From Clostridia bacterium (GTDB lineage Bacteria; Bacillota_A; Clostridia; Christensenellales; Aristaeellaceae), in assembly GCA_017517815.1 (NCBI GenBank), contig JAFWYA010000099.1, positions 1-11,546 on the forward strand: DNA of 11,546 bases, written 5' to 3'. The translations under genes and the position numbers were made by a program. Positions 1 through 5,811 of this stretch are shown here, piece after piece (within the stretch, counting starts at the first letter, position 1; each line of letters opens with the position of its first letter). Under the pieces are notes generated by a model that was not told where the DNA came from, made no database searches, and saw only the letters and a list, made by a program, of their open reading frames with translations.

Positions 1-1
1 C

Positions 2-73
2 AGCCAGACCAGCCGGGAAACCTTTACCGACAAGGTACTGCGCCTTATTCAATCCGATGTTGTAACCTCATAA
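2..73 (+). CDS. C-terminal end of an unrecognised gene (partial, runs off left edge)
   Basis: Reading from base 2 there are 23 sense codons and then TAA at 71-73. The last residues, RETFTDKVLRLIQSDVVTS, look like an amphipathic helix ending a protein. I do not recognise the family. It lies about 35 bases before the point where virD4 homology begins, so it may be the last gene of a mobile element inserted in virD4; transposases and site-specific recombinases often end this close to an element boundary. That is inference from position only. Frame 1 is also open over this stretch as far as a TGA at 103-105, so the reading frame is not certain. Confidence 0.35.
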   Translation, partial: SQTSRETFTDKVLRLIQSDVVTS

Positions 74-108
74 AAATAATTTACTTTTTTCTCTATCCTT
101 ATTGACAA
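74..108. other. AT-rich tail and junction with the interrupted virD4 gene
   Basis: Bases 74-108 are AT-rich and match nothing I know of from a virD4 gene. Virtually from base 109 the next frame reads N-P-K-G-T-V-L-I-E-C-G-K, which corresponds to the internal DPKG(T)xxxECGK segment of Tn1549-type VirD4 proteins. An in-frame TGA at 103-105 closes the virD4 frame just upstream. The change from foreign to virD4-like sequence therefore falls around 104-111. This could be the end of an inserted mobile element, a deletion join, or an assembly chimera; no target duplication can be checked because the other side is outside the window. Confidence 0.5.
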
Positions 109-1374
109 AACCCGAAGGGGACAGTGCTAATCGAGTGCGGAAAGCTCTTGCAGCGCGGCGGGTACAAGATCAAGGTTCTCAACACCATCAATTTCAAAAA
201 GTCCATGCACTATAATCCGTTTGCCTACATTCACTCTGAAAAAGACATCCTCAAGCTGGTTACTGCCCTAATAGCCAACACAAAGGGCGAGGGTAAAGCT
301 GGGGATGATTTTTGGGTGAAGGCCGAAACGCTGCTGTACACTGCACTGATTGGCTACTTGCACTATGTCGCACCAGTGGAGGAGCAAAACTTCTCAACCC
401 TGCTGGACTTCATCAACGCCATGGAAACGCGCGAGGATGACGAGGACTTCCAGAACCCTGTGGACCAGATGTTCGAAGTGCTGGCAGAAAAGGAACCGGA
501 GCATTTCGCTGTGCGCCAGTATAAGAAATTCAAGCTGGCAGCAGGCAAAACGGCAAAATCTATCCTGATTTCCTGCGCCGCGCGCCTTGCTGTGTTCGAT
601 ATTGCAGAGCTTCGGGAGATCACTTCTTACGACGAACTGGAACTGGATACGCTGGGAGATCGCAAAACCGCGCTGTTTCTCATCATGAGTGATACGGATG
701 ACAGCTTCAACTTCCTGATCTCCCTGTGCTATACGCAGTTGTTCAATCTGCTGTGTGAAAAGGCGGACGATCAGTATGGAGGTAGGCTCCCTGTGCATGT
801 GCGGTGTCTGATTGATGAGTGCGCCAACATCGGCCAGATTCCCCGTCTGGAAAAGCTCATGGCAACCATCCGAAGCCGCGAGATCTCTGCATGCCTTGTC
901 TTGCAGACACAATCGCAGCTGAAAGCCATCTACAAGGACAACGCAGACACCATCATCGGCAACTGCGACAGTATGATTTTCCTCGGCGGAAAGGAGAAAA
1001 CAACGCTGAAAGAGCTCGAGGAAACACTGGGGAAGGAGACCATCGACACTTTCAACACAGGCGAGAGCCGTGGGCGCGAGGTGTCGCACAGCCTGAACTA
1101 CCAGAAGCTCGGCAAGTCGCTTATGTCCATGGATGAGCTTGCTGTGATGGACGGCGGCAAGTGTATCTTACAGCTTCGCGGCGTGCGGCCTTTCCTGTCC
1201 AGCAAGTACGACATCACCCGTCACCCCAACTACAAGTACACATCCGATGCCAATCCCAAGTATGCTTTTAACATCGAGAAACACCTTTCCACTCATCTGA
1301 AGCTGCGACCGGATGAGGCGTACAGCGTCTATGAGGTAGATATGCCAAATGAAAGTGAGGAAGAAGCAGAATGA
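109..1374 (+). pseudogene. virD4: 5'-truncated VirD4/TraG-type coupling ATPase
   Basis: Type IV coupling proteins are inner-membrane hexameric ATPases that bring the relaxase-DNA complex to the mating channel. The visible part is the C-terminal two thirds. Counting from the GTG at 124, the Walker B region is LIDECANIG (residues 229-237, D231 E232), followed by the conserved ATIRSRE segment (247-253), QTQSQLKAIYKDNADTIIGNCD (261-282) and the terminal MDGGKCILQLRGVRPFLSSKYD region. The two N-terminal membrane helices and the Walker A loop are absent: members of this family are about 600 residues, so some 180 are missing, and a TGA at 103-105 precedes the frame. The GTG at 124 is only the first possible start; AAGGGG upstream of it belongs to the PKG codons. 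The family motif usually has Phe where this has Cys (LDEFANIG). Without Walker A the fragment could not hydrolyse ATP alone. It could be intact outside the window if an element split it. Confidence 0.85.
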
Positions 1375-1607
1375 ATAAAAACATGACTCGGCATGACGAA
1401 CCTGAAGCACAGGAAATCCCCCAGAAGCAGAACACAAGCGACGAGGTGGTTCAAATCGATATGGCGTATTGCGCTCGACTGTGCGAGGTTCTTATTCAAC
1501 TCGGACGGTGTCTGGAAGTTGCCTACATGTTTCGGGAACACTCCATTTCAGAAGCGGAAGCACAGAAACGCATCACAACCATCATAGAAGAATTGGAGCG
1601 AGCGTAG
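1371..1607 (+). CDS. Small protein of unknown function, coupled to virD4
   Basis: A 78-residue soluble protein whose ATG overlaps the virD4 stop as ATGA (1371-1374), which suggests translational coupling. A modest GTGAGG at 1355-1360 precedes the start by ten bases. The first 25 residues are polar and probably disordered (MNKNMTRHDEPEAQEI...); residues 28-78 look helical, with two amphipathic segments (DMAYCARLCEVLIQLGRCLEVAYMF and ISEAEAQKRITTIIEELERA). There is no signal peptide or membrane segment. I do not recognise a named family. Its place between the coupling protein and the channel genes suggests a small accessory cytoplasmic protein of the conjugation machinery, possibly a partner of VirD4, but that is inference from position. 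Confidence 0.75.
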   Translation: MNKNMTRHDEPEAQEIPQKQNTSDEVVQIDMAYCARLCEVLIQLGRCLEVAYMFREHSISEAEAQKRITTIIEELERA

Positions 1608-1608
1608 C

Positions 1609-1659
1609 ATGGTTTGCAGCAACTTCCAAAGCAGAGGCCCGCCTTTGAAGCACAAGTGA
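1609..1659 (+). CDS. Possible 16-residue leader peptide before a terminator
   Basis: ATG at 1609, directly after the TAG of the preceding gene, opens the short frame MVCSNFQSRGPPLKHK ending in TGA at 1657-1659. GGAG at 1594-1597 lies eleven bases upstream and could serve as a ribosome site, although it is inside the preceding gene. The stop is only eight bases before the left arm of a strong intrinsic terminator, the usual arrangement of a leader peptide in translation-dependent attenuation. Short frames arise by chance, so this is a candidate only. Confidence 0.3.
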   Translation: MVCSNFQSRGPPLKHK

Positions 1660-1667
1660 ATCATCCC

Positions 1668-1715
1668 AAAGGCCGATATTCCTTATCTGAAAAGATATGA
1701 GATATCGGCCTTTTT
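1668..1715 (+). terminator. Strong intrinsic terminator / possible attenuator
   Basis: Perfect 12-base arms AAAGGCCGATAT (1668-1679) and ATATCGGCCTTT (1702-1713) flank a 22-base loop that can itself pair TATC (1684-1687) with GATA (1694-1697). The right arm runs into a T tract (1711-1715). It lies upstream of the maff2 ribosome site at 1733-1740, and the 17 bases between hold no convincing promoter. The channel operon would thus depend on read-through, which fits attenuation. An alternative 7-base pairing, GCCTTTG (1641-1647) with CAAAGGC (1667-1673), would compete with the left arm. Confidence 0.75.
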
Positions 1716-1747
1716 CTATTTTAACCAAAACATTTGGAGGTACACAT

Positions 1748-1963
1748 ATGGAATTTTTCGTAGCAGCAATTTCGATTCTGCAGACTCTTGTCATCGCTCT
1801 TGGCGGTGGCCTCGGTGTATGGGGGCTGATCAATCTTCTGGAAGGTTACGGTAACGACAACCCCGGCGCGAAATCCCAGGGCATTAAGCAGCTCATGGCT
1901 GGCGGCGGCGTCGCAGCCATTGGCATGACGCTGATTCCCTTGCTGTCCAACTTGTTCGGATGA
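1748..1963 (+). CDS. Maff2-family small conjugation membrane protein
   Basis: A 71-residue, two-helix membrane protein: helices at about residues 6-31 (ISILQTLVIALGGGLGVWGLI) and 49-68 (LMAGGGVAAIGMTLIPLLSNLF), joined by a short polar loop with GYGNDNPGAKSQG. This length, glycine-rich first helix and loop match the Maff2-type small proteins found between virD4 and the virB6-like gene in Tn1549-like elements. The size and topology also resemble VirB2/TrbC-type pilin subunits, so a structural, multi-copy role in the channel is plausible but inferred. The start is ATG at 1748, chosen because TTTGGAGG (1733-1740) lies seven bases upstream; an in-frame ATG at 1697 has no such site and lies inside the terminator loop. 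It follows the terminator and precedes a stable hairpin. Confidence 0.85.
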   Translation: MEFFVAAISILQTLVIALGGGLGVWGLINLLEGYGNDNPGAKSQGIKQLMAGGGVAAIGMTLIPLLSNLFG

Positions 1964-1966
1964 CTA

Positions 1967-2010
1967 TTGCCGGAGGTTCCCCGTTTGTTCCAGCGGGGAG
2001 CCTCCGGCAA
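1967..2010 (+). promoter_or_regulatory. 17-base-pair intergenic hairpin between maff2 and the virB6-like gene
   Basis: Arms 1967-1983 (TTGCCGGAGGTTCCCCG) and 1994-2010 (CGGGGAGCCTCCGGCAA) pair over all 17 positions in RNA, with one G-U pair, around a 10-base loop. No T tract follows; the next bases are the AGGAGGTGA ribosome site at 2011-2019. This is therefore unlikely to be a simple terminator. A stable 3' hairpin would protect the maff2 message and could limit read-through or occlude translation of the next gene, raising maff2 product relative to it. That role is inference. Confidence 0.75.
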
Positions 2011-2025
2011 AGGAGGTGAAGGAGC

Positions 2026-2895
2026 TTGGATTTTCTCTGGAACAGATTGACGGAATGGCTCAAGGAAATGCTGGTCGGCGGCATCATGGATAACCTGACC
2101 GGCCTCTTTGATTCGGTGAATGAACAGGTGTCAGAAATTGCAGGCACAGTCGGTCAGACCCCGCAGGGTTGGAACGGCGGCGTGTTCTCAATGATTCAGA
2201 ATCTTTCGGAAAACGTGGTCGTTCCCATCGCTGGCATCATCCTCGCCATCGTGGTGACGATGGAATTGATCCAGATGCTCATTGACCGCAACAACATGCA
2301 CGACTTCGATACCTTCATGATCTACAAGTGGATTTTCAAGACGTTTGTGTCCGTGACCATCGTCACCAACACCTGGAACATCGTCATGGCTGTATTTGAT
2401 GTGGCACAGAATGTGGTCAACAACGCAGCCGGCATCATCATTTCCGATACGTCGCTCGACCTGTCCAGTGTTGTGACCAACATGGAAGCACGCCTCATGG
2501 ATATGGAGATCGGCTCTCTGTTCAGCCTTTGGTTCCAGTCAATGCTGGTAGGTATGATCTCTTGGGGATTGACCATCAGCATCTTTGTGATTGTCTATGG
2601 CCGTATGATCGAAATCTATCTGGTCACATCCATCGCTCCCATTCCCATGGCGACGATGGCAAACCGCGAATGGGGACAGATGGGTCAGAACTATCTGCGA
2701 AGCCTTTTTGCGCTTGGTTTTCAGGCGTTTCTCATTATCATCTGCGTCGCAGTCTATGCCGTGCTGGTTCAGACAATCGCTGTGGATGAAGATGTGATTA
2801 AGGCCATCTGGACGTGCATCGGGTACACAGTTCTGCTGTGCTTCACCCTGTTTAAGACCAGTTCGCTCAGCAAGAGCATCTTTAACGCTCATTAA
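2026..2895 (+). CDS. VirB6/TrbL-like polytopic conjugation channel protein
   Basis: A 289-residue inner-membrane protein of the VirB6/TrbL-like type (CD1110-like in clostridial elements), which forms part of the DNA-conducting channel. The first 60 residues are amphipathic (LTEWLKEMLVGGIMDNLTGLFDSVNEQ), followed by about six hydrophobic segments: 64-86, 102-125, 166-192, 193-211, 226-250 and 259-277. The stretch IEIYLVTSIAPIPMATMANREWG (residues 195-217), a break between helices with the SIAPIP motif, is characteristic of this family. The start is TTG at 2026, six bases after AGGAGGTGA (2011-2019); the next in-frame ATG (residue 15) would cut the amphipathic N terminus. It is followed closely by prgI, 14 bases downstream, in the same operon. 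Confidence 0.88.
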   Translation: MDFLWNRLTEWLKEMLVGGIMDNLTGLFDSVNEQVSEIAGTVGQTPQGWNGGVFSMIQNLSENVVVPIAGIILAIVVTMELIQMLIDRNNMHDFDTFMIYKWIFKTFVSVTIVTNTWNIVMAVFDVAQNVVNNAAGIIISDTSLDLSSVVTNMEARLMDMEIGSLFSLWFQSMLVGMISWGLTISIFVIVYGRMIEIYLVTSIAPIPMATMANREWGQMGQNYLRSLFALGFQAFLIIICVAVYAVLVQTIAVDEDVIKAIWTCIGYTVLLCFTLFKTSSLSKSIFNAH

Positions 2896-2909
2896 AAAGG
2901 AGGATTCAT

Positions 2910-3332
2910 ATGGATTATGTCGATGTCCCTCTGGACATCACGCGCATCAAAGTCAAATTCCTGTTCGGCCTGACCAAGCGTCAGGTCATTTGTTTTGGAA
3001 GCGGAGCGCTTGTCGGCGTGCCGCTGTATCTGCTGGTCAAAACGTTCCTGCCCAGCAATATCGCGGCCTTGTTCATGATCGGTGCTATGGTTCCGTTCTT
3101 TCTCTTTGCTCTGTACGAAAAGAACGGCGAGCCACTGGAAAAGGTGCTGCGCCACTTCATCCAGAGCCGTTATCTGCTCCCCAAAACCCGTCCGTATCAG
3201 ACCGAAAACGCTTATGCCCTGATTGCCAAACAGATTCAGGTAGAAAAGGAGGTTCACCGCATTGTCCACGGCACGCAAAACCAAAGCGCCGCCCGCAAGA
3301 AAGCTCACGCGTGCGGAAAGAAAGCAAGTTAA
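2910..3332 (+). CDS. prgI: PrgI-family conjugation membrane protein
   Basis: A 140-residue protein with two membrane helices near the N terminus (about 24-46 and 50-68) and a cytoplasmic tail, the layout of PrgI/VirB3-like proteins, which sit next to VirB4 in the channel. The opening YVDVPLDITRIKVKFLFGLTKRQ and the conserved LYEKNGEPLEKVLRHFIQ after the second helix are typical. Start ATG 2910 is preceded by AAGGAGGA (2897-2904). The last 20 residues are lysine/alanine-rich and are encoded in the region where virB4 already begins, 71 bases of overlap in a different frame, so this tail may be constrained by the virB4 N terminus. VirB3-like and VirB4-like proteins commonly work as a pair, and the overlap fits coupled production. 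Confidence 0.9.
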   Translation: MDYVDVPLDITRIKVKFLFGLTKRQVICFGSGALVGVPLYLLVKTFLPSNIAALFMIGAMVPFFLFALYEKNGEPLEKVLRHFIQSRYLLPKTRPYQTENAYALIAKQIQVEKEVHRIVHGTQNQSAARKKAHACGKKAS

Positions 3333-5685
3333 CGCCATCATCGCTCGGAACCGCCCCAAGGACAGGCCGCAGTCGGCCCAGCAGACTATCCCTTATCAGC
3401 GGATGTACAGGGATGGCATCTGCATGGTGACGGATCGGTACTTCTCCAAAACCATTCGTTTTCAGGACATCAACTACCGGCTGGCTGCCCGTGAGGAAAA
3501 GGACGCCATTCTCAATCAGTGGTGCGGATTGCTCAATTACTTTCCGCCTTCCGTCACCTGTCAGCTTTCCTTCCTCAGCATGATGGGAAATCGTGAAGTG
3601 CTGGAAAAGACCATGGTCATCCACCCGCAGGATGAAGATCATCGGGAAATCTGCGAAGAATTGACCCATGTGCTTCAGGATCAGATGGAGAAAGGCAACA
3701 ACGGATATGTAAAGTCCAAATACCTCACCTTCGGCTTGGAGGCACATGATTACCGTGCTGCAAAGTCCCGTCTGAATCAGATCGAATCCGACCTGCTGGT
3801 GCATTTCAAGCAGATGGGCGTATCCGCGCATCCGCTGGACGGAAAGGAACGGCTGGAACTGCTGCATGGCGTCTTTCACATGGACGAGCCCGAAAGGCAG
3901 TTTCAGTTTGAATGGGACTGGCTTCCTGCCAGCGGCCTTTCCACCAAGGATTTCATTGCACCCAGCTCCTTCTCGTTTCAGGAAAGCAGCCGATTCACCA
4001 TGGGCAGCAAGCTGGCCACCGTCAACTGGCTCTATGTGTCCGGTTCCCAGCTCTTTGATGACTTCCTTGCCAAGCTTCTGAGCCTTGACGCCTGTTCCAT
4101 TGTCACGTTTCATCTAAAGCCTGTGGATCAGACCGAAGCGCTGAAAATGGTCAGAAAGCTCATCACAACGGTCGATCAGGCGAAGATTGACGAGCAGAAG
4201 AAGGCCATCCGCAGCGGCTATGATATGGACATCCTGCCCAAGACCCTGACCAGCAATGTGGAAGGGCTGGAAAAGTGGCTCAACAGCCTGCAAAAGCAGA
4301 ATGAGCGCATGTATCTGGTGACGGCGCTTGTGATGTATGCAGCGGACAGCAAGCGCCAGCTTGCCAACATCCACTCCCAGCTCAAAGGCATCACGCAGGA
4401 GAGGCACAGCCAGCTGATCCGGCTGGACTTTCAGCAGGAGGATGCGCTGGTTTCTTCCCTGCCGCTGGGGGTGAACCGAATGCCTGTTCAGCAGTCCATG
4501 ACGACAGAATGTGTGGCCGGATTCGTTCCTTTCGTTGTGCAGGAACTGTTCCAGACGGGTGGCCGGGCCATCTACTACGGCGTCAACACGCTGTCCAACA
4601 ACCTTGTCATCGGTGACAGAACCAGCACGAACAATCCCAACGGCGTGATCTTTGGCAAACCGGGCAGCGGCAAGTCCTTTGCCTCCAAAAGAGAAATGAT
4701 CATTGTATTCCTGCTGACGAAAGACGGCATCGTGATATGCGATCCCGAAGGCGAGTACCGCGCACTGGTGGAACGCCTGAAGGGACAGGTCATCCGGCTT
4801 TCTCCTACGTCGCCGGATCATATCAACCCCATGGATATTCCGCTGGACTATGATGCGGAAGAAAATGTGATCGCTGTGAAGGCAGACTTCATTCTCTCCC
4901 TGTGTGAGCTGCTGCTGGAAAGCAAGGACGGCTTGCAGCCGATTGAAAAATCCATCATCGGCAAGAGCGTACAGAACATCTATGAACGTTTCTTCCGTGA
5001 TCCCTGTCCTGAAAACATGCCGATTCTCAGCGACCTGCATGCAGAGATTCTGAAAAATCCTGCACCGGAAGCACAGCGCATTGCAGCCGCGCTGGACCTG
5101 TATGTGTCGGGCGTGCTGAACTGCTTCAATCACCGCACGAATGTGAATCTGAACAATCGCCTGATCTGTTATGACACCAAGGAACTCGGCAGGCAGCTCA
5201 AAAAGGTGAGCATGCTGATCGTTCAGGATCAGGTATGGAGCCGCCTTTCCGCTAATCGAAACACCGGGCGCTCCACATGGTATTACATCGACGAAATGCA
5301 CCTGCTGCTCAAGGAGCCGCAGACAGCCTCCTACATGGTGGAGAACTGGAAACGCTTCCGCAAATGGGGCGGCATCCCCACCGGCATGACGCAGAACGCC
5401 AAGGATTTGCTGGCCTCGCGCGAGATTGAAAACATCCTTGAAAACAGCGACTTCGTGTACATGCTCAGCCAGTCGGACGGCGACCGCGCAATCCTTGCAC
5501 AGAAGCTGGGGCTTTCGGACAGCCAGCTGGAATACGTCAAAAACGTTCCGCCCGGTGAAGGTATCATGTTCTTTGGCGACAAGGTGATTCCGTTCCGTGA
5601 CCGTTACCCGAAGGATACCATGCTCTACCGCATCATGACGACCAAGCCCAATGAAGTGATTCAGAATGGAGTGAATGATTCGTGA
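3262..5685 (+). CDS. virB4: VirB4/TraE-type conjugation ATPase
   Basis: An 807-residue cytoplasmic ATPase that energises assembly of the mating channel and substrate transfer; length is normal for the Tn1549 family. Walker A is GKPGSGKS (residues 465-472) and Walker B is YYIDEMHLLL (674-683, with D677 E678). Other family segments are visible: AQQTIPYQRMYRDGICMVTDRYFSKTIRFQDINY at the N terminus, ICDPEGEY after Walker A, and FRKWGGIPTGMTQNAKDLL with ILENSDFVYML after Walker B. The start is TTG at 3262, nine bases after AAAAGGAGG (3244-3252); the first in-frame ATG is at residue 47 and would remove a conserved region. It overlaps prgI by 71 bases and is linked to the next small gene by a GTGA overlap. 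No broken motif is seen. Confidence 0.95.
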   Translation: MSTARKTKAPPARKLTRAERKQVNAIIARNRPKDRPQSAQQTIPYQRMYRDGICMVTDRYFSKTIRFQDINYRLAAREEKDAILNQWCGLLNYFPPSVTCQLSFLSMMGNREVLEKTMVIHPQDEDHREICEELTHVLQDQMEKGNNGYVKSKYLTFGLEAHDYRAAKSRLNQIESDLLVHFKQMGVSAHPLDGKERLELLHGVFHMDEPERQFQFEWDWLPASGLSTKDFIAPSSFSFQESSRFTMGSKLATVNWLYVSGSQLFDDFLAKLLSLDACSIVTFHLKPVDQTEALKMVRKLITTVDQAKIDEQKKAIRSGYDMDILPKTLTSNVEGLEKWLNSLQKQNERMYLVTALVMYAADSKRQLANIHSQLKGITQERHSQLIRLDFQQEDALVSSLPLGVNRMPVQQSMTTECVAGFVPFVVQELFQTGGRAIYYGVNTLSNNLVIGDRTSTNNPNGVIFGKPGSGKSFASKREMIIVFLLTKDGIVICDPEGEYRALVERLKGQVIRLSPTSPDHINPMDIPLDYDAEENVIAVKADFILSLCELLLESKDGLQPIEKSIIGKSVQNIYERFFRDPCPENMPILSDLHAEILKNPAPEAQRIAAALDLYVSGVLNCFNHRTNVNLNNRLICYDTKELGRQLKKVSMLIVQDQVWSRLSANRNTGRSTWYYIDEMHLLLKEPQTASYMVENWKRFRKWGGIPTGMTQNAKDLLASREIENILENSDFVYMLSQSDGDRAILAQKLGLSDSQLEYVKNVPPGEGIMFFGDKVIPFRDRYPKDTMLYRIMTTKPNEVIQNGVNDS

Positions 5686-5801
5686 TCGCTGCGATTTTGA
5701 TTGGACTACTTGGAACTGGCGCAGGAGCGCTGCTGCTGTCGGTGGTATGCGCATTGCTGAATGTATGCCGTCACATGAGCAATACAGCGGCTGGAACATA
5801 A
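5682..5801 (+). CDS. 39-residue single-helix membrane protein
   Basis: GTG at 5682 overlaps the virB4 stop as GTGA (5682-5685) and is preceded by GGAGTG (5668-5673) at an eight-base spacing. The frame runs to TAA at 5799-5801, ten bases before the next gene. The product begins MIAAILIGLLGTGAGALLL, a single hydrophobic helix of about 26 residues containing a GxGxG-like small-residue patch and two cysteines, followed by a short polar tail (RHMSNTAAGT). I do not recognise a family. Its exact fit between virB4 and the peptidase gene, with coupling at one end and the next ribosome site at the other, supports it as a real gene. It could be a small membrane factor of the channel, but the function is unknown. 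Confidence 0.65.
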   Translation: MIAAILIGLLGTGAGALLLSVVCALLNVCRHMSNTAAGT

Positions 5802-5811
5802 GGAGACGACA

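Noticed and set aside
1..108. Group II intron 3' end interrupting virD4
   Set aside because: No domain V-like hairpin is present near the junction, and the upstream coding end does not resemble a maturase C terminus that I know.
124..126. GTG at 124 as a natural virD4 start
   Set aside because: Family homology extends at least through the PKGT codons before it, so it is an internal valine codon; any initiation there would be fortuitous.
1697..1747. Upstream ATG start adding 17 residues to the Maff2 protein
   Set aside because: It lies in the terminator loop and has no ribosome site; ATG 1748 has TTTGGAGG at good spacing and gives the usual length.
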